Assembly (NCBI RefSeq): GCF_000143415.4
Contig: NW_003314281.1
Location: forward strand, 1,164,358-1,228,357
Direction: 5' to 3'
Length of the DNA: 64,000 nucleotides
Source: Selaginella moellendorffii
Lineage: Eukaryota; Streptophyta; Lycopodiopsida; Selaginellales; Selaginellaceae
The translations under genes were made by a program, and so were the position numbers. Below are positions 19,249-29,508 of this stretch, piece after piece. The notes below the pieces were generated by a model. That model had not been told where the DNA came from and did no database searches. It was given only the letters and a program-made list of their open reading frames with translations. The stretch's first letter is position 1, and every line of letters begins with the position of its first letter.

Positions 19249-21168
19249 ATGGAGGTGTCGATTCTCATGTGCTTCATGATTGTGCTATGTAGCACCAGGA
19301 GCTTCCACTCGCAAGCCCAACAACAGGTATGTTCTTCGTTAAGCGACTGCCCGAATGGATCTCTTTGTTTCCCGGAGCCCATGCTCAGCGGCAACCGTTC
19401 ACTCCGCAATTCATCCTGCTACCTATCGAACAATCAATCCGAGCCATATCTCAGCGATTCTGAAGCTTGCAAGCCCATCTCCAGCGTCATTTTCAATGCC
19501 ACCATCGGTCCAGACTGCCCGAATTGCTGCGTCCCAGGCCTGGCTTACAGGTATTTCACCTGCTCTCCAAATTTACAAGGGACCAACAATGCCGTCCTCT
19601 ATGTCACAAGCTTCAACCTCTCAAATCCGGGGTCTCTCAGGCCGTGCACGTCCTCGGAATGGAATAGGGAACCCATGGCAGCGCTGGCCACTGGATGGTA
19701 TAGCCAAGACCGAAGCTTGTGCTCGAAAAACATCCAAGTTTTAGCTCCAAACGGACGGACTGCGGTGGCTAGAATGGTGGCTGAATGCTACTCCCCAGAC
19801 GGGTGTCTCAGGGATCATTCGTTCACGGAGCCCTGTGCTCCAAACGCTGTGGCTGCGAACGAGCAAGTGTGGAGGCAGCTTGGGTATGATCCAGGCATTG
19901 GAATCTTGAGAAATATCACCTGGAATGTCATTGATATGAATCTTCCACAGTCCATTCGAAGCAAAAAGAATTATCTGGGAGTGATCTCTGGGGTAGCAAG
20001 CGCTGTGGCCGGGGTGGTGCTTAGCGTCGTAATCTTCGTAGCAACCAGGAAGTGGAGAAGATCTCGGAGGAGGCGCATGGAAAAGCAAGCGCTCATCGAA
20101 GGAATGAGGCTCGATGAGATACTTCCGCACCAGTTTAGCTATCACGACTTGAAGATGGCAACTAGAAACTTTGATCCCGAGCTCATGCTTGGAGCTGGAG
20201 GATTTGGATCCGTCTTCAAAGGAGAGCTTGCGGATGGGAGCCTCGTTGCTGTGAAGAAGATGGACGTAGAGATCCAAGGCTCGTCGAAAGGACACTCGCA
20301 GTTCAAGGCCGAGGTAATGTCCATTGGCAGCATTCACCACTTCAACCTGGTAAAGCTCCGGGGATTTTGCATCCAGGGACCAGCTGCATTGCTTGTCTAC
20401 GAGTTCATGCCCAATGGATCACTGGACAAGTGGATCTTCACCAAGAACGATGATGACAAAGGTGGCGGATCAGCAAATCTGCTGTTAAACTGGAACCAGA
20501 GACACTCAATCGCGATAGATGTTGCTCGAGGACTCACATACCTCCATGAAGGATGCCGGGAGCAAGTTCTTCACCTGGATATCAAACCTCAAAACATCCT
20601 CCTGGACGAGAACTTACGAGCCAGAATCTCCGACTTTGGCCTGAGCAAGCTCGCCGAGCGGGGAAAGAGCCAAGTGGTGACTGTCATGCGAGGAACTCCC
20701 GGATACATGGCACCCGAGTGGCTCCACACTAAAGTCACGGACAAGACCGACGTTTACAGCTTTGGAATCGTGCTGCTCGAGCTCGTCAGCTCCAAGCGGA
20801 CCATCCAGTTCCATCCTCCATCCTCCTCTTCCTCCTCATCCTCCTCGCAACCGCGCTTCCTGGGCGAAACCGCGCTGAGCATGTTTCACAGTGGCAACGT
20901 CGTCGAGCTTATTGACGACAAGCTCCTGGACGATGATCTCGCCAGCACTAGCACTGGCTTGGAGCTCAAGGATGCCGAGAGGTACGTGAAAATCGGACTG
21001 TGGTGCATCCAACTCGAGGCAGCAATCCGCCCCTCCATGAGAAACGTCCTGGATATGCTTGAAGGTAACATAGACGTTCTTGACTTGCCACCACCTTCAA
21101 GTGATGGTAGCTCCAGAAGCTTCAGCTTGCGACTACCTGGATCCTACTTCAGCTCCACTCGTCTGTGA
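19249..21168 (+). CDS. Kiwellin-domain receptor-like kinase (intact)
   Basis: Single-exon gene, 639 aa. Residues 1-25 are a signal peptide. Residues 27-41 (VCSSLSDCPNGSLCF) and 57-106 form a Cys-rich module. Residues about 115-226 read as the kiwellin / ripening-related double-psi barrel: MAALATGWY, CSKNIQVLAPNGRTAVARMV, C.SPDGC..DH, EPC, VWRQLG, then NITW. A membrane helix spans about 243-266 with a basic stop-transfer (RKWRRSRRRR). The kinase (about 314-610) has GAGGFGSVF, K336, HLDIKPQN (D444; the preceding residue is Leu, hence non-RD), DFG 462-464 and APE 488-490. A serine run (525-533) interrupts the C-lobe. Kiwellins are apoplastic defence proteins, and this architecture would place one on the cell surface as a sensor, which is inference. 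The kinase resembles the SD2-5/LRK10-like group. All motifs are present; the gene looks functional. Confidence 0.92.
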   Translation: MEVSILMCFMIVLCSTRSFHSQAQQQVCSSLSDCPNGSLCFPEPMLSGNRSLRNSSCYLSNNQSEPYLSDSEACKPISSVIFNATIGPDCPNCCVPGLAYRYFTCSPNLQGTNNAVLYVTSFNLSNPGSLRPCTSSEWNREPMAALATGWYSQDRSLCSKNIQVLAPNGRTAVARMVAECYSPDGCLRDHSFTEPCAPNAVAANEQVWRQLGYDPGIGILRNITWNVIDMNLPQSIRSKKNYLGVISGVASAVAGVVLSVVIFVATRKWRRSRRRRMEKQALIEGMRLDEILPHQFSYHDLKMATRNFDPELMLGAGGFGSVFKGELADGSLVAVKKMDVEIQGSSKGHSQFKAEVMSIGSIHHFNLVKLRGFCIQGPAALLVYEFMPNGSLDKWIFTKNDDDKGGGSANLLLNWNQRHSIAIDVARGLTYLHEGCREQVLHLDIKPQNILLDENLRARISDFGLSKLAERGKSQVVTVMRGTPGYMAPEWLHTKVTDKTDVYSFGIVLLELVSSKRTIQFHPPSSSSSSSSSQPRFLGETALSMFHSGNVVELIDDKLLDDDLASTSTGLELKDAERYVKIGLWCIQLEAAIRPSMRNVLDMLEGNIDVLDLPPPSSDGSSRSFSLRLPGSYFSSTRL

Positions 21169-21336
21169 TGTTACCCTCTAGTTCTCACAGTGAGACCATG
21201 ATCATCAAGACCAAGATAGAGTCTCGCAAGTGTTGACGTTATATTGACAGAGGGAAGTCACCTTCTTCCAAGTTTTTCTACTTCTAGCCAGCGGGAACGA
21301 GGAAGCATACCTGGAGACAATATACATTTCAAAGAA

Positions 21337-22280
21337 TCAAGGGTCTTCGTCCGCACCACCATCAGCCTCATAAAATCTGAAGTTGGGTTCTACCTTCATT
21401 GCCCATGGCCAGCAATGACTTACTAAAAACCTGTGATCCAAATCTCCTGCCTCAGTAAGAGAAATGAAAGTACGAAGTGCCGGGTTACCTTCTCAATGGG
21501 GATTTCATGTCGCTTGCACCAAGCGACTGTTCTTTGAGGATCCTTGTAGTTGATCTTTGACGTTCCCAGTGCCACGATATGAGATCTTCTTTGACGGACA
21601 GATCCAAGGTCATCTTGGCTATCCTTGCATCAGTTTGAGCCAACTTCTTTTCCAACCTAATAGTCAAAAGTAGAAACTACTTACAGTTCTGCGGTTGGAG
21701 GCCTTTTAGCCGTGGTGTGAACTGGATGTTTGCCCTTTTCAACTTTCCCCAAGTTCCTCACGCAGTGTCTGCCAATAGCAAAGCATCAGCCTCAAACAAA
21801 CCATAAAGAAAAACGGACCTTTAACTCTGCAATCTTTGCCTCCATTCTTTCCATCTGAGCACTATAGCCCTTGGATACTGTCCATTGATGATTACATGGA
21901 ATCGTGACTTGTCAAAAAAGTGCTAACCAAACAGAATGTTCTCTTACCTCCTTATTTGCTTGGGAGTATTCTGCAGTTTTCTCGTTAAGAGTCACACCAA
22001 GCATCTCCGTCAACTGTAACAAGTAATTTTTCAGATCATTTTGGCCTTGACAAAGTAAAAGTCACCTGTGCTGTTCAGATGGGCATTAAGATTAGAAGTA
22101 TCTAACTTATCAAAGAGGTCAACCCCTTCCTTTTTCCTTGTGTAACAAACAACTCATCTCAATGAGGACAGCACAAGTCACAACATACCTTTCTTGAAAT
22201 AGTGTATAGCATCATATACCTCTTACAGAGTTTTGATACCTGGTGGAATCTTTACCCAGAAAATCAAATTGTAAACATGT
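21337..22280 (-). pseudogene. TOP1: DNA topoisomerase I C-terminal fragment (decayed)
   Basis: Minus-strand exon pieces in the order of eukaryotic type IB topoisomerase. QFDFLGKDSTRYQNSV then VYDAIHYFKK lie near 22280-22195. DLFDKLDTSNLNAHL is near 22120, LTEMLGVTLNEKTAEYSQANKE near 22010-21950, SKGYSAQMERMEAKIAELK near 21880-21820, and [15 protein letters not shown] near 21655. [20 protein letters not shown] (catalytic tyrosine in SKINY) is near 21580-21510, and WAMKVEPNFRFYEADG, ending at TGA 21339-21337, is the last. Recognisable GT-AG introns remain. There are frameshifts in the first piece, in the active-site exon and in the last exon, and the exon for the AKVFRTYNAS region is missing. 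Nothing upstream of 22280 fits. It is a broken 3' piece, probably left by a partial duplication. Confidence 0.85.
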
Positions 22281-22469
22281 GAACCATACATAGATCACAA
22301 CAATGATGTTAAAGAAGTTCCCAAAGCTTGTCATAAATTCCTATGAGGAGGTGTGGCAAGTGGATATAATGGAACATGAGATTCCAATTAAGTAAGGAGC
22401 AAAGCCAGTGGCTCAAAAACTATACAAATTAGTGACCTCTAAAGTTTGATATTGTTTCTAAGTTAATGA

Positions 22470-24850
22470 AGTTAATCAAAGCTAACTTCATATCTGAAGT
22501 GGAGAATTCAAATTGGGTGTCACCTGTTATAATAACACTAAAGAAGGGAGGGAAATGGAAAATATATATCAACTATAAAAAGTTGAATGATGCTACATGA
22601 TGTGATCATCATCCCATTCCATTCATGGATGAGATCCTTGATAAAGTAGCATGGCATGAGTGATACACTGTTTCTAATGGATACTCTAGATATTTTCAAG
22701 TTTGCATTTGGGCTCACAAATGCACCAACAACATTTCAACGACTCATGAACAAAATTTTTGAACTGTACCTGGGCAAGTTTATTAGTGTACCTTGACGAC
22801 TCTTGCATATACAGAAACTGAGTAACTCATTTGGAAAAGGAATAAATAACATTTGAAAGGCTAGATGAATTAAAAAGTTGCTAAATCTGGAAAATGTCAA
22901 ATTGCAAGCACAAAAGGTACATTAATTGGTCATATAGTCTCTAAAGAAAGAATTAAACCAAGCCAAAATAAGATACAAAAGTTGGTGGAAATGCCTATTA
23001 AAAAAGGTACAACAGTTTGTAAGACTGGTGAGTTACTATCGATAGTTTGTTTAGGGATTTGCTGAAATAGCATTTCTCTTAAACAAACTTTTACCAAAAA
23101 AAGAAAGCTTTAGTTGGATAGTAGAGTGTCAAGACATTTAAAAACTTGAAGAAAGTGCTAAGTTCAACCTTGATTTTGGTGGCACTATGTTGGGATGAGA
23201 CTTTCTATGTGAACATAAACATTAGCAAGTATTTTATCACAATGATTCTATTCCAAAAGGGGAGTAGAGGATATATGTTTCCCGTCTACTATATTGGCTG
23301 ACAACTTCAAGGACATGAGCTATGTTATCCACTTTTGGAGAAGCAAGCTGCAAATATCATATATATGGTAGAGAAATTTAAATGCTACTTGTGAGGAAGG
23401 CATTTTGTGTTCCTACAGATAATACTATATTAAGGTATATTGCAAATAAGCTAACACTTGTTGGGAAGTTTTCTAGATAGATGACAACTTTAGTAGAATA
23501 TGACTTTAAGTTTTAATATGAGAAAAACACTCAAGTAGGATTGATTGGAGCTTTGGATTATAAAATACCTCTAGAGCAAAAAGAGATTAATCTATGCCAA
23601 GAAAAAGATCATGAAGTCTTAACAATGAGTGTTGATATGGAAAAATATTGGGATATTTACAACTTTTTAGGAATATATAGTTTTCTAGAAGGTTATAAAG
23701 GCATTGAAAAGCAAAAAATTATATTCAAGTCAAAACCATTCACACTAATCAAAGATCAACTTTATTGAATTGGATGAGATAGCATGCTTCGGAGAGAAGT
23801 TGAACAAAACGAATGAAAAGAGATCATAAAGCAATGTCATGAAGGATATTATGGTGAACACTTCTCCCATAATTATACTATCAAGAAGATTGTGAATGTA
23901 GAATATTTCTGGCCAACATTATTCTAGGATGTGAAGGAATGGTGCAAGTTATATTACATTTGTTAGGCCTTTGAAAGAAGAATCCTTCAATCAGGAAGTC
24001 TCCATCCAAATTTGCCAACAAGACTATTTGAGAAATGTGGGATAAATTTTAAAGCACCAGTTCTAATGGCATCAAATCAGAAAAGATTTATTTTGGTGGC
24101 AACAGACTACCTTACTAAGTGGGCTAAAGAAGTAATAACTAAAAGCAATACCAAGGAAGTTGTGGTAAACTTTCTTGTCCAAAATATATGCACAAGGTTT
24201 AGTTACTTGTTAGAGATTGTCATTGACTAAGGCTCACACTTTTGCAAAGAGATGGTTAAAACACTAATAAAGAAGTTATTAATAAAATATTGATAGTCAA
24301 CATCATGCTATCCACAAGCTAATGGGTTGGTGAAGAGAACAAATGGTGTATTGGGCAACATTCTAAGAAAATTGAGTGCCAAAAAGAAAAAAGATTGGAC
24401 AATCGCTATTGATAGCATTATGGGCTTATAAAACCACATATAAGGTAACAATAAACTTCATTCTTTTCTAGCTAGTTTATAGGATAGAAGCTATATTTCC
24501 AATTGAGTTGGAGATCCCAAGTTTATGATTAGCACTGAAGCATGGATTAAGTGACAATGAGGACTTGCAATTAACACTTATTTAACTTGAAGGGATGGAT
24601 GAAAATCAACATCAAATTTTTCAACATATAAAAGCAATTCAAGAAAGCACAGATTTAATAAGAAATTTACAAAGCTTTTCAGGTTTGCAATTTAGTTATG
24701 AAGTATGATAGCAAGATTGACAAAACATTCACAAAAAAGTTTCTTTTGCAATAGGATGGCCTATATTAAATTGTTGAGGTCAACAATAATGGATCATACT
24801 TGCTAGCAAATCTTGATGGAGAATAACACAACACTTGACTAAATGGATAT
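22470..24850 (+). mobile_element. Ty3/gypsy retrotransposon relic (pol)
   Basis: Degenerate pol readable only in pieces. Reverse transcriptase is seen near 22590-22830 (HPIPFMDEILDK, FAFGLTNAPTTFQRLMNKIF, VYLDD near 22785). The RNase H connection region lies near 23010-23140 and an integrase zinc-finger region near 23820-23980. The integrase core is at 24012-24330 (FILVATDYLTKWAKE, ICTRFSYLLEIVID). RT before integrase places it in Ty3/gypsy. Stops and shifts are everywhere, and I could not find its LTRs. Long dead. Confidence 0.8.
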
Positions 24851-26560
24851 AGGTTAAAAATGTTCTATGTTCATCTAAAAGATAATATTACCATTGGGTT
24901 GCAAACAACCCATATAGCTTATAACTATATAGCTTGTTTGGGTGGGATTATGTGATGGGAAAAATTTTCAACTAAAAATGCCATACTCATATATGTATAT
25001 ATAAAACCATCCTTTTATACCCCTACCCTTACCACTTTACTATTCTACCACCACCTTTTCTTTATGACTTAATATTTGAAGTCAAAGTAAAAAATAAGTC
25101 AAACCAAATCCTTTTAGGACTATTCTTTCCTTTTTATATTTTATATTTATTCTATTACTCATCCACCTTACTCTATCACAAACCTTATTTTCCACCACCT
25201 TTATAAAATGATTTGCATATATAACTCCTACATTTAAGTATATCCTCTAATATTGCAAAGAGTTCTGCCACCATTTTAAAATATTTTCTTATGTAACCTA
25301 TACATTAAAAATGGTCATCTAAATCTACCACCTTTAATACATTAATATTTTATGATATCAACAACAAAATATAAAATATAGTCCAAGGACTATATAAAGA
25401 AGAGCCCCTCACGACACCAAAGCATTAGAACATGGAATGTGGAGTGATTCTAACCTAAGTTTTCTCTTCTAGTTTTATAATATTCTTTTTTTGAGTCATA
25501 CTTAAAAAATATAAAAATTAAGACTTAGTAGAAATCCCTCTCCTCTCTCTTTCTCTCAAGGCACAAAGCATATAGAGATGATGTGTTACTAGCCACTAAT
25601 TTCAGACATGACAATCAGATGAAATAGAATACAAGTGCAATGAATCTTCAGAGTATAATAGTATAAGGTTGTCAGATCCTGTCAAGTCATCATCCTGTTT
25701 CACATCCTCCTCTATTTCTTCATTCCCTTCGGTAGTTTCAATATGGCTACTTGAGTTGTTAGTCTCAATAATAGCTATTACAACAGACTGTTTAGAGGCT
25801 TTCCTTGAAGGAGCTCAAGATACTAATTTTACTGACAATCCTAATGGATCAAGAATATTTATAGAAGTTGAAGAATCAATAGGATCTTTATTAACTCTTT
25901 TACCAAAAGATTTACTCTTGATCACGTCACCGTCTTAAAAAGCATCTAATGGAGTATGAAATATAGATTATGGAGGAGATCATATAGAGTCTTGCTATAG
26001 AGAAATTGTAACATATGTGATCATGGGATTAGATTTGGATATATTATTACTATGAATCTTTGGAATTTTAGGTGATAAATAGGGATAAAATAGCCATTAA
26101 AGGCTCTCTCATCAAGTAATTGCTCATTTTATAGTTAGTTTAACATAACATACTATATGGTATCAGAGTAAATGGTATGGGTTTAATCACTATTATATTT
26201 ATTTGGCATTACTATATTAGTGTAAAATGTTCTGTTTAGAGTCACTATACTCATCCTTACTCCATAATTTATATTATTTATCCTCACTTCACTATCATAT
26301 TTATACATTTTCACTCCACCATTACTTATGTATATCCTCTTTACCTACTCTAAAGACAAAAAAAAAAAAGTTTAAAGCATTGGGGCAAAAAGGAGAAATC
26401 ATGAAAAATTGAGAAAGAAACATTATGGAAAAAGAGAAAGTGGATAAAAACGCATCGAAAGAGGAATTTTCAATAAATGTCAAGCTAGAAATGGGAAAAT
26501 AAAAAAATACTTAAATCAATAAGAAAAAACCTTTTTATAAGCTCCAAAATTTAGGCTTCA
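24851..26560. other. AT-rich intergenic, no gene seen
   Basis: No coding signal in either strand beyond short open frames (the 89-codon frame at 25669-25938 is serine-rich and matches nothing I know). TATGGTATCAGAG at 26155-26167 looks like a primer binding site of another decayed LTR element whose LTR would end just before it. A TATA-like CTATATAAAG at 25390 could belong to that LTR. Confidence 0.4.
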
Positions 26561-26564
26561 AACC

Positions 26565-26830
26565 AAAGAACACTTAATCCCATTAACCGATTAAAAAAAG
26601 GGGAAGGGTTGCATTTTTATTTATGGGCTCTTTCCTTTTATATTTGAACCTTTTATAAATCATCTTTTGAGCATTTGTTTTGGTTACTAAGCCTTTAAAA
26701 GAAATGTACTTTTATTCATGGGCCTTTTTTCTTTATATTTAAACTTTTTATGGATCATTGTTTTGTTATTCTCTTTGGTTACTTACACTTCTATTATAAA
26801 AGACTATTTAAGTAGAAAAGTTGGATAATA
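26565..26830 (+). repeat. Two decayed LTR fragments related to the 27570 element
   Basis: 26570-26690 and 26690-26790 each resemble 28860-28980 of the LTR downstream (accgatt..aaaagggg, ttcatgggc.ctttcc, tatatttgaacc, ctctttggtt). They therefore form a degenerate tandem. Next to them, 26795-26825 resembles the reverse of 29090-29120 (aagtagaaaagttggataa). They are old fragments of the same repeat family. Confidence 0.55.
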
Positions 26831-27325
26831 AAGGATATTTTGTTATAAAATATGTTGGCCAAAACAAAAAAGCAAAAAGACTCAACCACATCAATTTAAA
26901 ACTCAACACTTGAGACAAGAAATTAAAGGAAAATTCCACACTTTTAAAGGAACAAAAGAAATTTTTAACAATAATAGTAAAATAAAGATTATTAGTGACA
27001 TATACAATCTTTGGGGAAACTTACTTAACTCAAAACTTTGACAAAAGTGACTTAACCCTTGAAACAATAGAATACTCAAAATTCATCTAATCAACTTGTC
27101 AAGAGAAGAAAATATTGTAGATAAAGAAAAAACAAAAAGAATATGAAAAGGTTGCTCAATTTAAGAAATAAAAATGGTTGAGAAGGCAAAAAGAAAATAC
27201 TCAATAACAAATTGAAAGATTGATACTTGATAAAGTTTTTAACTCATCTCTAGCTATCTTTATAATAATCAAGCCATTCATCACAATTCAAAATCCATTC
27301 AAGTTTATATATTTTTTTTTCCTAT

Positions 27326-27569
27326 TGTGAGGGCCAAGTGTATGGCTATGATGCCATATGCTAATATTAGCGTAGTGAGATTTTGGTAGTTGTTGGATTA
27401 GTTTCAGTCCAAACCACTTGCTCCTGTATATAAATTAGGGTCTACATCTAACATTTTCCATTTCCTTTTTTTTGTTCTTTCCTTTTAGGATTTTAGTTTT
27501 GATCTAGCTTTACATTGTCTAGATCTCCCTTTCCTTCTAGCTTTTAGTCATTTCTCTATTTTTGCTCTT
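27326..27569 (+). mobile_element. 5' LTR portion of gypsy element 2
   Basis: Begins TGTGAGGGCCAAGTG. Its first 130 bp or so match 38881-39010 (tgatgccatatgctaatattagc, ccacttgctcctgtatataaa), including a TATA box (TGTATATAAA) near 27425. It is cut at 27569 by the insertion of another LTR element; the rest of gypsy element 2 resumes at 34849. Confidence 0.7.
27565..27569. repeat. Target site duplication CTCTT (left)
   Basis: CTCTT immediately precedes the LTR start TGTGAGACA at 27570, and the same five bases follow the 3' LTR end at 34849-34853. It is a 5-bp duplication typical of LTR integration. Confidence 0.8.
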
Positions 27570-27799
27570 TGTGAGACATAAAATCCCTAGGCCCCAAAGT
27601 AGAGCCGAAAGGGTGCCACGTGGTAATGGCCGAAGCAAAAGCCAAACGAGCATAACACGTTTAGACTAAAAGCTTCGGCTTGAAGGGTTGAGAGCGGGAG
27701 TGGAACTCTCAATGATGTGCTCGAGGAACAACCATGAAGCAAGCAATAAATGAGTCTTTAAAAAAAGGACACAAGAGGACCAACACATGACATGTGGAG

Positions 27800-28170
27800 G
27801 AGTCCGAGATGGAGTCTAAGATGGACCCGAGATGGAGTCCAAGATGGAGTCCGAAATGGACCCGAGATGGACCCAAGATGGAGTTCGAGATGGACCCGAG
27901 ATAGAGTCCGAGATGGACCCGAGATAGAGTCCGAGATGGAGTCTGAGATGGAGTTCGAGAAGGACCCGAGATGGAGTCTGAAGTCAAGATCAAGATCGGG
28001 ACCGGGACCGGGACCAAGACCAAGACCAAGACCGAGACTGAGACCGGGACTAAGACCGAGACCGAGACCGAAGCCGAGGCCGAGACTAAGCCCAAGCCCA
28101 AGCCCGAGTCCAAGTCCGAGTTCGAGTCCGAGTCCGAGTCTGAGTCCAAGTCTGAGTTCGAGTTTGAGTT
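27800..28170 (+). repeat. Purine-rich minisatellite inside LTR
   Basis: Tandem units built on GAGTCCGAGATGGA and GACCCGAGATGG (multiples of 3, mostly 12-15 nt) grade into hexamer arrays of the GACCGA / AAGACC / GAGTCC type. The strand is almost pure purine plus C. The counterpart in the 3' LTR (33005-33460) has a different number and order of units, so the array changes by slippage. Confidence 0.85.
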
Positions 28171-28441
28171 TGAGGGGGTGAAAGTCCAAAGCATTCGTCT
28201 CCCAGACCCTGGGGGGTTTGGTGAGCTCCAAAAGTATAGTAGGGGGAAGACTCCAGTGGAGCTAGTTTGGCCAGGAAAGGCCAGTTTGGCCCAGGAAGGC
28301 TGTACCCAGGCGTTGGGTGATGGGATAACCACTAGGAAGTCCAAGGCTAGAGTGAATATGGACCGACAAGCAAGGTAGCTTGGTGAAGTATTCAAGAGCC
28401 GGCTCTAGTTCCCCTGGGAGATCGACTGGTCGATGCTCCCA

Positions 28442-28717
28442 GTCCAAGTGTGGGTGGCACTACTTACTTGGATACTTGGCATGGCTCAATGGAACCTTGC
28501 TCTAAGCCCATGGCTAGAGCACCCAAAGGCAGAAGGTAGGGAGAGTACCCACGAGGCTCATGTTCCTAGATTATGAAAAGTCCAAGTGTGGGTGGCACTA
28601 CTTACTTGGATACCTGGCATGGCTCAACGGAACCTTGCTCTAAGCCCATGGCTAGAGCACCCAAAGGCGGAAGGTAGGGAGAGTACCCATGAGGCTCGTG
28701 TTCCTAGATTATGAAAA
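28442..28717 (+). repeat. 138-bp tandem duplication in 5' LTR
   Basis: Two near-identical 138-bp units (gtccaagtgtgggtggcac...tagattatgaaaa) lie end to end. The 3' LTR shows one unit at 33721-33890 with a short extra segment, immediately before the assembly gap. Confidence 0.8.
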
Positions 28718-29492
28718 GGAAGAGGAGCAATCCTCTGGTGTAGAGACCAAGGATACAGTCATGGGAGGAGGAAGTCCCAGAGGCTAAGCTCTTGAGTTTG
28801 GACTTCCCGGGAGGTCACCCAGCCTAGTACTATTCAAACCCAAGGACACTTAACCCTAAGTATCCCAAGACCCTTAACCGATTGGAAAAGGGGGTGCACT
28901 CTTGTTCATGGGCCCTTTCCCTCTATATTTGAACCCCATGGACCGTCTCTTAAGTTGTTCTCTTTGGTTGCTTACAAGAGGATTGTGGGACTTAGTGGTC
29001 GGGCCTGCGGGCCTTGATCCAGTGGTAGTGATAGCGAATACGGCCATGGATAAAAAGGGTCTTGGTGAGGACCGGAAAAGGGATATTAGGGACATTTATC
29101 CAACTTTTCTACTTAAATATTCCCCATGCCTACAAGCATCCTAAATATCCTAAGTAGTGGATCCGGGATGATCACTTATGGATGGATGGCTCAGTCTTTG
29201 AGAAACTGGACTATGATGCAGGTGGTGTTAGACCGCCAGTGTGACCAAAGTAAAGGGGTATGGACTTAACGTAACAGGTTAATATATCAGTGGTACCTTG
29301 GGGTGTCGGTCTTGGGATTGGACACATGGAGCACTTGGACCAAGTGCAAAGGATGAGTGGCATGGATGCCATTCTTGGGCTAGCACGCTCAAGTTCGGAA
29401 TAGGACTTATGGAGGTTGTGAGTGAGACTCCTCAAAGTGGTCGAAGGTGTGGTTAAATGACTAAAGTAGAATGAAAAAATTAGTCGTTTACA

Positions 29493-29508
29493 ATTTGGTA
29501 TCGGAGCT
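29493..29508 (+). other. Primer binding site
   Basis: ATTTGGTATCGGAGCT-type sequence starting at the LTR end, matching the initiator tRNA-Met primer site with one change (TATCGGAG for TATCAGAG). Confidence 0.7.

Larger units (their letters stand above)
27570..29492 (+). mobile_element. 5' LTR, family 2 (minisatellite-bearing)
   Basis: 1923 bp, TGTGAGACA...TTTACA, followed at once by a primer site. It contains a purine-rich tandem array (27800-28170), a module shared with the family 1 LTR (GGTGAAAGTCCAAAGC near 28177 and tatagtaggg near 28236), and a 138-bp tandem duplication (28442-28717). It carries no gene; the open frames over the array are repeat artefacts. Confidence 0.85.

Noticed and set aside
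28000-28170. CRISPR-like or spaced repeats
   Set aside because: Units are contiguous tandem repeats with no unique spacers, inside a plant LTR.
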